From Chitinophagaceae bacterium (lineage in GTDB: Bacteria; Bacteroidota; Bacteroidia; Chitinophagales; Chitinophagaceae): a stretch of 64,000 nucleotides of DNA. Below the pieces are notes generated by a model. That model was not told where the DNA came from. It searched no databases and worked only from the letters and a program-made list of their open reading frames with translations. The stretch lies in contig JAIEMK010000034.1 in the NCBI GenBank assembly GCA_019752295.1, positions 1 through 64,000 of the forward strand. Reading direction: 5' to 3'. The position numbers were made by a program, and so were the translations under genes. The stretch's first letter is position 1. Every line of letters starts with the position of its first letter. Positions 26,344 through 35,421 of this stretch are shown here, one piece after another.

Positions 26344-26720
26344 TTTTCAAGCAGGCACAACAAAACAATGATGGCAAAGGGAAGTGGTGTAAGAAAAAAA
26401 TTTCGAACAGTACCCAACGCCACTTTAAGATTCACAGATAAGTCCTCATAAAAAAAATACAATAAGCCATTCAACAAGAAAACAAAAGTCGCAAAAAAAT
26501 AAATGTTTACCCATAGTTGTATTACCCATTTATTTTCGGCCCTCAATAATCCTTTATACCCTATCAAAAAAATTACCAGAAACAACACTGTAATCAATAT
26601 GGCTTTATTTATTTTCCCAAGAGAAGCAGTATCATGTGTTTCAACGATCCACCAGTAACCAACAAAGCCAATCATGGCAATGGCCGTTAAGCTCCGAAAC
26701 AAGTATTTATGCGTTACCAT
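26322..26720 (-). CDS. Exosortase-associated small membrane protein
   Basis: A protein of 132 residues with four hydrophobic helices (about 6-24, 39-55, 68-90, 103-122). Its start overlaps the end of the exosortase gene, a sign of translational coupling. Small membrane partners of this size are regularly found right after exosortases of the XrtF/XrtX type in Bacteroidota; their role is unknown. I prefer the start at 26720 (MVTHKYLF), which overlaps the upstream stop by 14 bases; an in-frame ATG at 26741 would overlap more. The family name is inferred from context and topology. Confidence 0.65.
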   Translation of the reverse strand: MVTHKYLFRSLTAIAMIGFVGYWWIVETHDTASLGKINKAILITVLFLVIFLIGYKGLLRAENKWVIQLWVNIYFFATFVFLLNGLLYFFYEDLSVNLKVALGTVRNFFLTPLPFAIIVLLCLLENKKPGKD

Positions 26721-27279
26721 AATCAGATTTATTTTCGGCATACAACTTCCACATATAAAATATCAATCCATATATTAGAATTTTGAAAAGGTAGTGGTGT
26801 GCAAAATTAGAAAGACTAATATGCTGATTGATATTTAACCAGCCAATGAGTGAACATCTTAAAATATTACAAACAGTTATCAACGGAACGCCAACTAAGA
26901 TGTAAAGAATGGTGAGTGGCCTGATTCTGCTGATACTCAATAAAATTCCAATAAATAATACCTGCAATTCAAAAGCATTACATCCATCAGCAATTCCAAT
27001 TACTTTTTGCCGATTAATATATACTGCAACCATGGTATTCAACGGAATCGCTGATTCTGCAGGCTTGTAGCGCAAGTTATCATGCGGATACAGCCAGTTC
27101 AAAACCTTAGAAGTACCCGCCGCCGTAGCAATGGTAATTTGTTTATCGGGTATTCTGGCAGGCAATAGAACAAATAGATACAGCAGTTGCCACACTGTAA
27201 ATAGTAATGCAATTTTAATGCAGAACCATTTTACTGACAGAGGTAGTTTTATTTTTAAATCCTTTACAAAAGAAGTCAT
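26707..27279 (-). CDS. Small exosortase/archaeosortase-family protein (XrtF/XrtX-like)
   Basis: A membrane cysteine protease/transpeptidase-like protein of 190 residues. Exosortases cut C-terminal sorting tails of exported proteins using a Cys-Arg-His triad. Here Cys100 lies in IADGCNAFELQ, Arg141 in CNILRCS and His161/His162 in NFAHHYLF, each next to a hydrophobic helix as the family requires. I count about five to six membrane helices. An upstream in-frame ATG at 27300 adds seven residues (MMLFVCC) and is less likely. It forms an overlapping pair with the next membrane protein. No protein with an evident C-terminal PEP-type sorting tail is encoded in the window, so its targets are unknown. 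Confidence 0.78.
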   Translation of the reverse strand: MTSFVKDLKIKLPLSVKWFCIKIALLFTVWQLLYLFVLLPARIPDKQITIATAAGTSKVLNWLYPHDNLRYKPAESAIPLNTMVAVYINRQKVIGIADGCNAFELQVLFIGILLSISRIRPLTILYILVGVPLITVCNILRCSLIGWLNINQHISLSNFAHHYLFKILIYGLIFYMWKLYAENKSDYGNA

Positions 27280-27368
27280 ACAACAAACAAATAGCATCAA
27301 TTAATCACTGCTTGTTGCTATACCGTTTCAGGAAGATTACGCATTAAAAATACGCATGCATCCATGCA

Positions 27369-30206
27369 TTACAAATATTGCCCCGTATAACTTTGCTGAA
27401 TTTTTTTTAGTCCTTTCGGCACACCTGCATATACTAATGAGCCGCCCCCATCTCCAGCCTCAGGCCCCAGATCGATCAGCCAATCAGCCGACTTAATTAC
27501 GTCGGTATTGTGTTCAATCACGATCAAAGAGTGACCCTGTTCTATCAGCGCATTAAAAGAAGCCAAAAGCTTTTTGATATCATTAAAATGCAAACCGGTG
27601 GTAGGTTCATCAAAAATAAACAGCAACTGACCAATGCCTTTTCCCTTACCCAAAAAGCTGGCGAGTTTAACACGTTGCGCTTCACCCCCGCTCAGCGTAT
27701 CGCTGCTTTGTCCTAGTTTAATATATCCCAAACCAACGTCCTGCAAGGGTTGTATGGCGTTCTTGATCTGTTTCTCATCGGCAAAAAATTCAATCGCTTC
27801 GTCCACACTCATCTCCAACAATTCATAAATATTTTTATTGTTGTAAGTTACTTCCAACACTTCCTCCTTAAATCTTTTTCCTCCGCACGATTCACAGGTA
27901 AGATGCACATCGGCCAAAAACTGCATTTCAACAATCTGCTCTCCTTCGCCTTTACAAGTATCGCATCTTCCACCATCTACATTGAAAGAAAAATGTTTTG
28001 GTTGAAATCCACGCATTTTTGCAAGCTGTTGTTTCGAATACAAGTCGCGTATTGCATCATAGGCTTTGATATAAGTGATCGGATTGCTTCTCGATGATTT
28101 TCCAATCGGATTCTGATCAATCATTTCAATATGTGCAATGCTGTCGATATCTCCGGTAATGTTTTTATGCAATCCGATTTTATCTGCAAATTCTCCTTTT
28201 AATTTATTTAATGCCGGAGAGAGTACTTGTTTAATCAACGTTGTTTTGCCACTTCCACTAACTCCCGTAACTACACACAAAACATTCAATGGAAATTCTA
28301 CCGTAATATCTTTTAAATTATTTTGTCTTGCTCCTTCAATCGTTATGCTCCTATTCCATTTACGTGTTGCTTTGGGCACTTCAATTTGAAGTTCGCCACT
28401 CAGGTATTTACCTGTTAAACTTTTCGGGTTGGCAATCAACTCATCATAATTTCCAACTGCCACCACTTCACCACCCAAGTGCGATGCAAGCGGGCCCATA
28501 TCAATAATATAATCAGCTTCGCGCATCATCATTTCGTCGTGTTCTACCACTACCACAGTATTTCCCAGATCGCGCAGCGATTTTAAAACACCAATCAATT
28601 TAACAGTATCGCGCGAATGCAAACCGATTGATGGTTCATCCAATATGTACAAACTATTGGTGAGGTTACTACCTAAACTTCTGGTTAGCTGAATGCGCTG
28701 ACTTTCTCCACCGCTTAAAGAATTCGCCAAACGGTTAAGGGTAAGATAGCCCAAACCCACATCCAGCAAGGTTTGTATGCGTTGATGAATCTCGAGCAGG
28801 ATGCGCTTTGTAAGAGCTGTATCGCTGGCCGATAATTTTAAATTGTCGAACCAAACTTTCAGATCCTTTACTTGCCACTCACAGAGTTCGCCAATATGTT
28901 TGCCTGCAACCTTTACATATAAGGCTTCAGGTCGAAGGCGATAACCCTTACAATCCGGGCAATTAGTTCTTCCCCGATACCTGCTCAGTAAAACGCGATA
29001 CTGTACTTTATACAAGTTTTGTTCTACTTCTTTAAAAAAGTCGTTTATCCCTAATACTTTTTTTGTATCACCTTCCCATAATTGCCGATACTGTTCTTTG
29101 GTAAGATCGATAATGGGTTTATGTATCGGAAACCCAATTGAAGAAGCTCCCTTTATAAATTGTTCTCTCCACCATCCCAGTTTCTCTCCCTTCCACGGCG
29201 CCACAGCGGCTTCATACACACTCAAACGTTTATCTGGAATAACCAGATCGGCATCAATACCCAACACCTGACTAAAACCCTCGCAAGTAGGGCAAGCACC
29301 ATAAGGATTATTAAATGAAAATAAATTAGGTACCGGTTCTTCAAACTGAATGCCATCCAGTTCAAATTTGTTGCTAAAATGTTGCAGCTTATCTGCATTT
29401 AATTCCAAAAACATTTCTCCCTCACCTTCATAAAAAGCCGTGCCCACAGAATCCGATAAACGATGGATATCATCTTCATCAAAATCTTTCGCAACCAATC
29501 GGTCGATCAAAACAAATGTCTCATGCTCTTTGGTAGCTTGTTTAATTTGCTTATTCAATTCCTTATCAGGCAATTCCAGAAGCTCCTCAATTCTTAATAA
29601 GACTGGTGTTGCAGCCGCCCGGTTATACATACGCGCAAACCCCTTCTGCATCAGTATTTGAAGCTCTTCGCGTGTTTCGCGTTTGGCGTGTTGTTTAAAG
29701 GGAACCAGAATGACTACTTTGGTACCCTTCGTAAGTTCTTTTACACTGTTCACCACATCTACCACTTCATCTTTTTTTACTTCTTTTCCACTAATGGGCG
29801 AAATGGTTTTACCAGCACGTGCATATAAAAGGCGCAGGTAATCATAAATTTCTGTCATACTACCAACCGTACTCCTTGGCGTTCTGGTAATTACTTTCTG
29901 TTCAATAGCGATCGCCGGACAAAGCCCTTTTATATAATCAACATCCGGCTTTACCATACGGGCCATAAACTGACGGGCATAAGCACTCAGGCTTTCTGCA
30001 TACCGGCGCTGACCTTCTGCAAAGAGGGTATCAATGGTAAGCGACGATTTTCCGCTTCCGGAAACACCAGTAACTACAATCAATTTATTTCTCGGAAAGG
30101 TTACTGTTACATTTTTAAGATTATGTACCCTTGCTCCTTTTACCAAAATATCGTTATTCAAAACCGGCATTACCGGCTCTTTTGTTTTCTTAATTTTTGT
30201 GGCCAT
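27369..30206 (-). CDS. uvrA: UvrA: excinuclease ABC subunit A
   Basis: Cytosolic damage-sensing ATPase of nucleotide-excision repair, acting with UvrB and UvrC (not in this window). Two ABC modules are visible: Walker [11 protein letters not shown] and signature LSGGESQR for the first, Walker [11 protein letters not shown] and signature LSGGEAQR for the second. Zinc-binding pairs are CPTC ... CPDC and CDTC ... CESC. The length of 945 residues is normal. It is transcribed alone and diverges from the ECF sigma gene. No TAnnTTTG box is visible upstream. Confidence 0.97.
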   Translation of the reverse strand: MATKIKKTKEPVMPVLNNDILVKGARVHNLKNVTVTFPRNKLIVVTGVSGSGKSSLTIDTLFAEGQRRYAESLSAYARQFMARMVKPDVDYIKGLCPAIAIEQKVITRTPRSTVGSMTEIYDYLRLLYARAGKTISPISGKEVKKDEVVDVVNSVKELTKGTKVVILVPFKQHAKRETREELQILMQKGFARMYNRAAATPVLLRIEELLELPDKELNKQIKQATKEHETFVLIDRLVAKDFDEDDIHRLSDSVGTAFYEGEGEMFLELNADKLQHFSNKFELDGIQFEEPVPNLFSFNNPYGACPTCEGFSQVLGIDADLVIPDKRLSVYEAAVAPWKGEKLGWWREQFIKGASSIGFPIHKPIIDLTKEQYRQLWEGDTKKVLGINDFFKEVEQNLYKVQYRVLLSRYRGRTNCPDCKGYRLRPEALYVKVAGKHIGELCEWQVKDLKVWFDNLKLSASDTALTKRILLEIHQRIQTLLDVGLGYLTLNRLANSLSGGESQRIQLTRSLGSNLTNSLYILDEPSIGLHSRDTVKLIGVLKSLRDLGNTVVVVEHDEMMMREADYIIDMGPLASHLGGEVVAVGNYDELIANPKSLTGKYLSGELQIEVPKATRKWNRSITIEGARQNNLKDITVEFPLNVLCVVTGVSGSGKTTLIKQVLSPALNKLKGEFADKIGLHKNITGDIDSIAHIEMIDQNPIGKSSRSNPITYIKAYDAIRDLYSKQQLAKMRGFQPKHFSFNVDGGRCDTCKGEGEQIVEMQFLADVHLTCESCGGKRFKEEVLEVTYNNKNIYELLEMSVDEAIEFFADEKQIKNAIQPLQDVGLGYIKLGQSSDTLSGGEAQRVKLASFLGKGKGIGQLLFIFDEPTTGLHFNDIKKLLASFNALIEQGHSLIVIEHNTDVIKSADWLIDLGPEAGDGGGSLVYAGVPKGLKKIQQSYTGQYL

Positions 30207-30454
30207 ACTGTAGCAATATAAACAGATTAATGATGCTTAAGTTTAGTAAATACCGATAAATAGCTAAGAATCAATAAAAAACGTCTTTAAAATGTGAATA
30301 ACCCAATCACCTTAAACAATCTTTTTCACAACGGATTTGTCGCAGTGAAAAAATTCTAATTTAACATTAGAATTAGTCTCAGTGCTTAACACATTGAAGT
30401 TTAATTCTCTATCCAATATCCTGAGTTTTCGAAATCCTGACAAAACCCCAAGCC
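30207..30454. other. Divergent uvrA / ECF-sigma spacer with two perfect inverted repeats
   Basis: Two back-to-back inverted repeats lie here: TTTTTCAC (30322-30329) with GTGAAAAA (30345-30352), and AATTCTAAT (30352-30360) with ATTAGAATT (30366-30374). They could be operators for the sigma gene or a terminator-like structure. No sigma-A -7 box is evident for either gene. Confidence 0.45.
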
Positions 30455-31036
30455 ATGAAAACATTGGAACATGTTTCAGACACCGAACTTATACGCTCCT
30501 TCCAAGAGGGAGATACAGGTGCGTTCGAAGTGTTGATCTATCGATACAAAGACAAGATCTATTCTTCAATCCTCTTTTTTGTTAAAGATAATTATCTCGC
30601 TGAAGATTTATTTCAGGATGTTTTTATCAAGATCATCGACACCCTCAAAAATAAGCGATATACCGAAGAAGGTAAATTTTTACCTTGGGCTTTGCGTATA
30701 GCACACAATTTATGTGTAGATTATTTTAGAAAGGTAAAACGTACGCCTGCAATTAAAACCAGCGACAATAAAGACATTTTCGATTCGATTAATATTTACG
30801 AAGAAGGTGTTGATCAGAAAATCATGCAGGGTCAGAGTCATGATCGTGTAAGGATGATGTTGGAATTATTACCCGAAGAGCAAAGAGAGATCATTGTTTT
30901 GCGACACTATGCTAACCTGAGTTTCAAAGAAATTGCACAGATCACCAACTGTAGTATCAATACTGCTTTGGGAAGAATGCGATACGGTTTGATCAACCTA
31001 AGAAAAATGATGGCAGATAAGCAAATCGCATTGTAA
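30455..31036 (+). CDS. ECF-type RNA polymerase sigma factor
   Basis: A 193-residue sigma-70 family protein of the RpoE-like ECF class. Region 2 (about 10-95) includes DLFQDVFIKI and the FLPWALRIAHNLCVDYFRK segment; region 4 (about 130-185) has LLPEEQREIIVLRHYANLSFKEIA and the helix-turn-helix NTALGRMRYGLINLRK. No anti-sigma factor gene is adjacent: the next gene is the convergent dsbD. Activity control is therefore either by a distant regulator or transcriptional; two inverted repeats upstream are candidates. Confidence 0.92.
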   Translation: MKTLEHVSDTELIRSFQEGDTGAFEVLIYRYKDKIYSSILFFVKDNYLAEDLFQDVFIKIIDTLKNKRYTEEGKFLPWALRIAHNLCVDYFRKVKRTPAIKTSDNKDIFDSINIYEEGVDQKIMQGQSHDRVRMMLELLPEEQREIIVLRHYANLSFKEIAQITNCSINTALGRMRYGLINLRKMMADKQIAL

Positions 31037-31047
31037 AGTAAAAAGTA

Positions 31048-31096
31048 AAAATTCAAAAGTAAAAAGCCTGAGTGGTAAGTTTCACTTTTGAATTTT
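31048..31096. terminator. Bidirectional hairpin between ECF sigma and dsbD
   Basis: AAAATTCAAAAGT (31048-31060) and ACTTTTGAATTTT (31084-31096) are perfect 13-base arms around a 23-base loop, located between two convergent stop codons. Flanks are T-rich on both strands. The arms are built from the TTTTGAATTTT simple repeat common in this window. Confidence 0.5.
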
Positions 31097-31120
31097 GCCT
31101 TTTGAATTTTGAATTTTAAT

Positions 31121-33103
31121 CTATTTCTTCTCAAACGCCGCCTTCATCGCATCCAGATGCGCTATAAATTTTTCCACATCCGAATCGTATCCATAATTTA
31201 GTTCGCTTAGTGGCTTCCCATTTGTATCTAAGAATTTATAAAGAGGTTGAGCGTTAAAGCCAAATGTGCTTACTTCATATTCCAGATTCAGATCTCCCAC
31301 AGTTTTTGTTTTTTCTCCTTTTGCATTGGTCACCTGTTCTTCTTCAGGCAATTCAGTGGATTCATCCACATACAAACTAATCAACACAAAATTTTCTTTG
31401 AGCCTTTTTAACACTTCGGGATTCTTCCAAACCTGCTCTTCCATTTTACGGCAGTTAGCGCAAGAATGCCCTGTAAAATCAAGCATCACAGGCTTATTCA
31501 GGATCTTAGCTGCAGCTAGTCCCTCTTTCAAATCAAAATAAGCTGTTAGCCCAAAAGGCACTGTCAATTTATCGATATATTTCTTGGGTGCGGGTGCAAT
31601 AGTATTTGTGCTTTTTAAAGGGCCTCCCGAACTTTTCAGATTATCGATCTTATACTCCAGATTTTCGAGATTAAATTCCTGTGTGGTAGCAGGCGGAATA
31701 AAGCCGCTCAATAAACGCAAAGGTGCACCCCACAAACCGGGCACCATATAGAGTGCAAAGCAGAAAGTAAAAATCGCGAAAAATAAACGGGGAACACCGA
31801 TATATTCCATATCACTATCGTGCGAGAATTTCAATTTTCCGAGAAGGTATAAGCCCATCAGAAAAAATATAACGATCCAGAAAACAAGAAACACATCCCT
31901 ATCGAGCAAATGCCAATGATAAGCCAGATCAACATTTGAGAGGAATTTTAAAGCCAGTGCAAGTTCAATAAATCCAAAAGTTACTTTCACCGAATTCAGC
32001 CAACCACCGCTCTTTGGTAAAGACTGCAGCATGGAAGGAAAGAATGCAAAAAGCGAAAAAGGCAAAGCCAGTCCTGCGCCAAAACCAAGCATACCAATAA
32101 TCGGTGCGGCACTTACCCCTTTGCTGCTTGTTTGTCCGAGTAGTGTTCCCACTAAAGGACCGGTACATGAAAAAGAAACTATTACCAGCGTGAGTGCCAT
32201 GAAAAATATTCCAAAGAGCCCACCTTTACCGGCTTTTTCATCCGCCTTATTTGCCCAACTATTGGGTAGCGTTAATTCAAAAGCACCAAAAAAAGAAGTG
32301 GCAAATACAATAAAGATGATAAAAAATAACAAGTTCGATATTGCGCTTGTTGAAACGGAATACAAAACTTTGTCGCCGAAAATTAGTGTAAGTAATAAAG
32401 TAGGGATCGTATAAACTAAAACAATTGAAAGGGAATACCATACTGCATTTCTAAGGCCTTCTATTCTTGATTTACTACGCTTTAAAAAGAAGCTTACAGT
32501 TACAGGAATCAAAGGAAAAACACAGGGGGTAATGATTGCCAATAATCCTGTGGCAAAACAAATCAGGAAAATACCCCAGAGTGATTTGCCTAATTTTTCA
32601 GAACCGGCAATTGCATTTATTGCTGCATTTTCTGTTGCAGTAATTTTTACAGAAAACAACTCTTCGCCACTGGGAAAATCGCTTCCCGATTTTGCAAGCC
32701 AAACAAAACTTCCTTTCAGCGTTTTAGTGGCGGTATCCCTGATGTGCAAAATGTATTGGAAGCTTACACTATCCGAAAACAAACGATACTGTGTACCAGC
32801 ATTATTTTCGCTTACCAGTTGAATAAATCCAATTTCTTTGCAGGTATCGGAAGAGCGTTGAAATATTTTAGCGCTGCTATCTAATTGCAAGCTGCTCACA
32901 AAGGGATCGTCGGCAACATGCTTTTTAACCGAAAAAAGTTGTGTATGTTTTGCAATGGTTGCTTTAACAGTTAAGAGCACTACTGAATCGTTGGTTCTGC
33001 CGGCATTAAAACTAAATTGCACAGGTTTTTTGTCCTGTGCAATAACCTGATTGAATAATGCTATAACCAAAAACAATAGAAAGCTGTAATAATTTCTTTT
33101 CAT
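31121..33103 (-). CDS. dsbD: DsbD-type thiol-disulfide interchange protein
   Basis: Inner-membrane protein passing electrons from cytosolic thioredoxin to periplasmic thiol proteins. After a signal peptide (about 1-22) comes a periplasmic N-terminal domain (about 23-170), then eight membrane helices (about 175-460) with the two redox cysteines in TPCVFPLIPV and SFSCTGP, then a periplasmic thioredoxin-like domain with C548-A-N-C551. The N-terminal domain has a single cysteine (SDTCKE), so it lacks the usual redox pair; the neighbouring gene at 33182 supplies a free-standing domain that has it. The length of 660 residues is somewhat above E. coli DsbD. A repeat copy lies just upstream of the ATG. 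Confidence 0.9.
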   Translation of the reverse strand: MKRNYYSFLLFLVIALFNQVIAQDKKPVQFSFNAGRTNDSVVLLTVKATIAKHTQLFSVKKHVADDPFVSSLQLDSSAKIFQRSSDTCKEIGFIQLVSENNAGTQYRLFSDSVSFQYILHIRDTATKTLKGSFVWLAKSGSDFPSGEELFSVKITATENAAINAIAGSEKLGKSLWGIFLICFATGLLAIITPCVFPLIPVTVSFFLKRSKSRIEGLRNAVWYSLSIVLVYTIPTLLLTLIFGDKVLYSVSTSAISNLLFFIIFIVFATSFFGAFELTLPNSWANKADEKAGKGGLFGIFFMALTLVIVSFSCTGPLVGTLLGQTSSKGVSAAPIIGMLGFGAGLALPFSLFAFFPSMLQSLPKSGGWLNSVKVTFGFIELALALKFLSNVDLAYHWHLLDRDVFLVFWIVIFFLMGLYLLGKLKFSHDSDMEYIGVPRLFFAIFTFCFALYMVPGLWGAPLRLLSGFIPPATTQEFNLENLEYKIDNLKSSGGPLKSTNTIAPAPKKYIDKLTVPFGLTAYFDLKEGLAAAKILNKPVMLDFTGHSCANCRKMEEQVWKNPEVLKRLKENFVLISLYVDESTELPEEEQVTNAKGEKTKTVGDLNLEYEVSTFGFNAQPLYKFLDTNGKPLSELNYGYDSDVEKFIAHLDAMKAAFEKK

Positions 33104-33110
33104 TTTGTTT

Positions 33111-33176
33111 TATTGATTTTAGCTACATGTAATTTGCTAATCAGCATATCTTGCTAACAACTATTGTTATAGCAGA
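33111..33176 (-). repeat. Copy of the ~75-bp interspersed element upstream of dsbD
   Basis: On the minus strand it reads CTATAACAATAG, a variable part, TTAGC-AAATTACATGTA-GCTAA (a 5-bp stem with a 12-base loop) and AAAATCAAT, ending eight bases before the dsbD ATG. Compared with the proximal copy upstream of the nucleotidyltransferase gene (TTTGC/GCAAA), the third stem pair changed from T-A to A-T, keeping the pairing. Confidence 0.65.
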
Positions 33177-33181
33177 TTTAC

Positions 33182-33643
33182 TTATTGAAGCTTGATATCA
33201 AAAGATTTGGTAGTTGGGGCGAGGCATTGTGTATCATCACAAATCATATAGTTCACAGTGCCACTGATATTTGTTTTGATACCCCCTTTTACAGTAACAG
33301 TTTGTACAAATTGTACCTGATCGCTAAAATATTTTACTTGAACCGGCTTGGGTCCAAAGTTTTTATCCAATACTTTTTCCAGTTTACCAACTTCTTTTGT
33401 GTTACCAGTTACGGTTACCAGCGGATTGATTTTAAACTTAATGGTTGTTGGAATTGGGCCACCCTTTCCAGAGTTTTGCGAATAAATATGCCATGGCTTA
33501 GGAACAGTAGCAGTAATAATTAATTCGTAACTACTAGCCGTTTTTTTAACGGCTTCGTATTTCCAACTAATAGGATCTTTGATTTGGGCAAAAGAACTTG
33601 CAGCAAAGATGAAAGCAAAAAAACTTAAAATTATTTTCTTCAT
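33182..33643 (-). CDS. Stand-alone DsbD N-terminal (alpha) domain protein
   Basis: Exported periplasmic protein of 153 residues with a signal peptide ending near SSFAQ. The rest is the immunoglobulin-like fold of the DsbD alpha domain: PKPWHIYSQNSG is a family segment, and YMICDDTQCLAP carries Cys135 and Cys140, the pair that would exchange disulfides with the DsbD gamma domain. The gene sits 78 bases upstream of dsbD on the same strand, with a repeat copy between. I infer it works with that DsbD, whose own N-domain has only one cysteine. Confidence 0.85.
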   Translation of the reverse strand: MKKIILSFFAFIFAASSFAQIKDPISWKYEAVKKTASSYELIITATVPKPWHIYSQNSGKGGPIPTTIKFKINPLVTVTGNTKEVGKLEKVLDKNFGPKPVQVKYFSDQVQFVQTVTVKGGIKTNISGTVNYMICDDTQCLAPTTKSFDIKLQ

Positions 33644-33697
33644 AGTAATCTCATTACAATTAAAGACTCGGCAAATGCAATATCCTTACAATTCTAT

Positions 33698-34357
33698 TTA
33701 ATTCAGACCTAAAATTTCGAATACAAGTTTTCCATCCAAATTGCTCAGCGCTTGCGACGTGGCCCTTTCGGGGTGCGGCATCATACCAAATACGTTTCTT
33801 TTTTTGTTGCTGATACCCGCAATATTTCTAATCGCTCCATTGGGATTATGGGCAGCATCAATATTTCCTTTCTCATCGCAATAACGGAATATTACCTGAC
33901 CATTTGCTTCCAATTCGTTGAGTGTTGCTTCATCGGCGTGAAAACGACCTTCCCCGTGAGCAACAGGAATTTTTAGCGCCGCACCCGAATCGTTTTTTAT
34001 AAATACATTTTTACAAACAAATTGCTGGTTGGCATTTTGCAATAAAACTCCCGGCAATAAGCCGCTTTCACAAAGAATCTGAAATCCGTTGCAAACACCC
34101 AATACTTTTCCGCCTTTATTCGCAAACTCAATCACGCTCTGCATCATCGGGCTAAATCTGGCAATCGCACCGCATCTTAAATAATCTCCATAAGAAAATC
34201 CGCCAGGCAATACGATGCAATCATCTGTGGTAAACATGCTCAGATCCTGATCCTTATGCCATAACATAATTACCTCTTTTCCTAAATCGTTCTGCAAAGA
34301 ATCACGCATATCCCGATCGCAATTTGAGCCGGGAAAAACCACTACTCCGAATTTCAT
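33698..34357 (-). CDS. purQ: PurQ: FGAM synthase glutaminase subunit
   Basis: Cytosolic class I glutamine amidotransferase delivering ammonia to PurL in purine synthesis. It has VVVFPGSNCD at the start, GGFSYGDYLRCG, the nucleophile cysteine in GVCNGFQIL, HGEGRFHA and the catalytic His in MMPHPERA. I take the ATG at 34357 (MKFGVVVFPG); a longer frame to 34402 adds 15 residues and would cover its own promoter box. The length of 219 residues is that of the short PurQ used with separate PurL and PurS. Neither partner is adjacent. Confidence 0.96.
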   Translation of the reverse strand: MKFGVVVFPGSNCDRDMRDSLQNDLGKEVIMLWHKDQDLSMFTTDDCIVLPGGFSYGDYLRCGAIARFSPMMQSVIEFANKGGKVLGVCNGFQILCESGLLPGVLLQNANQQFVCKNVFIKNDSGAALKIPVAHGEGRFHADEATLNELEANGQVIFRYCDEKGNIDAAHNPNGAIRNIAGISNKKRNVFGMMPHPERATSQALSNLDGKLVFEILGLN

Positions 34358-34399
34358 ATTCAAAAAATTTATCTTTAAAATAGTACTAGCTAACTGCGC

Positions 34400-34407
34400 C
34401 AAAGATA
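34400..34407 (-). promoter_or_regulatory. -7 box for purQ
   Basis: TATCTTTG on the minus strand matches TAnnTTTG, 42 bases upstream of the ATG at 34357. Its position argues against the longer purQ start. Confidence 0.55.
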
Positions 34408-34430
34408 AAGCCTGATGCGTTAAGGATTAT

Positions 34431-35414
34431 CTATTTTTTAATGAGCTCCCAATTATTGTGGACAACCAACACAATTCCCAGCCAGAAAAGTAAATTGGGC
34501 AATAATAATCGTTTAGGATACCCAAATGCATTGGCCACGAAAGCTGTTAAAGGAATTAAACAAAGGATGGCAGATTCCATGGCTGCTCCCATAAATATAA
34601 ACGGCACCAACAACAATATCAGCAACAATACCATCATTATAGCCCAGTTTTTTCTGATCTGTATCACCATTCGGTTATTGAATTTTTGCCAGTAAAAAAG
34701 TCCGGCCAATAAAACCAGAAACAGATAACAAAGACTAATAATAAACCATATATCGGGATTTGATACAGGAAGGTGAACTTGTAAAAAGGGAATATAGTTT
34801 CTGATCGAAATTAATTGATCGTTCAAAAAAAGATAAGAAGCCAAAAAATAATAGGGCAGCAATACACCCATCAGCAAGATCATCCATTCTGCCGGCCTAA
34901 ACGGGCGAACAACTGCCAAAGCAAATAACACAACCATGATCAAAATTGCCGTGGGGTGATAAGCAATAATCGATAATGATACCAACATTCCGATATTAAA
35001 CAAAAGGGTGCGGGGCGACTGATTATTATACAAGCGGCTTAGCAAAATAAAAATCCAAAGCACCAGCGAGTTGCTGATAAGTGCAGATGAAATAGAACAC
35101 CACTGGCTAATAACTCCTGTTAACAGGATATAAGTCATTGCGGTAGTATAGTTGGTGGATTGAAACATCCTGAAATCTGTAAGCACCATATTCAGGCGAA
35201 CGGCTTGCAAGATGATGATCGACTGATAAGCAATAAACAAAACGGTAGGAGAAAGATTTTTCAGATATTTTGATAATACCATTGATATTACACCATCGTT
35301 TGAGCCAGCAAGCAAAATAGGATCGCTCATAAACAAATGCGCATGCACCGCAATACCCAGCAGTATCAGAAAGAAAATATTGATGATCGATTTATCACGA
35401 AAAAGAAATACCAC
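34431..35414 (-). CDS. Multi-pass membrane protein, DUF6427-like
   Basis: A 327-residue integral membrane protein with about nine to ten hydrophobic helices across its whole length and no catalytic motif that I recognise. Size, the opening FRDKSIINIFFLILLG and the placement next to purQ resemble the Bacteroidota family DUF6427, but I am not certain. Alternating long hydrophobic helices with HPTA and PF-R-P-AEW loops recall glycosyltransferase-C/O-antigen type proteins, without the signature acid residues. It starts seven bases after the upstream gene, so the two form an operon. Confidence 0.6.
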   Translation of the reverse strand: MVFLFRDKSIINIFFLILLGIAVHAHLFMSDPILLAGSNDGVISMVLSKYLKNLSPTVLFIAYQSIIILQAVRLNMVLTDFRMFQSTNYTTAMTYILLTGVISQWCSISSALISNSLVLWIFILLSRLYNNQSPRTLLFNIGMLVSLSIIAYHPTAILIMVVLFALAVVRPFRPAEWMILLMGVLLPYYFLASYLFLNDQLISIRNYIPFLQVHLPVSNPDIWFIISLCYLFLVLLAGLFYWQKFNNRMVIQIRKNWAIMMVLLLILLLVPFIFMGAAMESAILCLIPLTAFVANAFGYPKRLLLPNLLFWLGIVLVVHNNWELIKK

Positions 35415-35421
35415 AGCTTAT

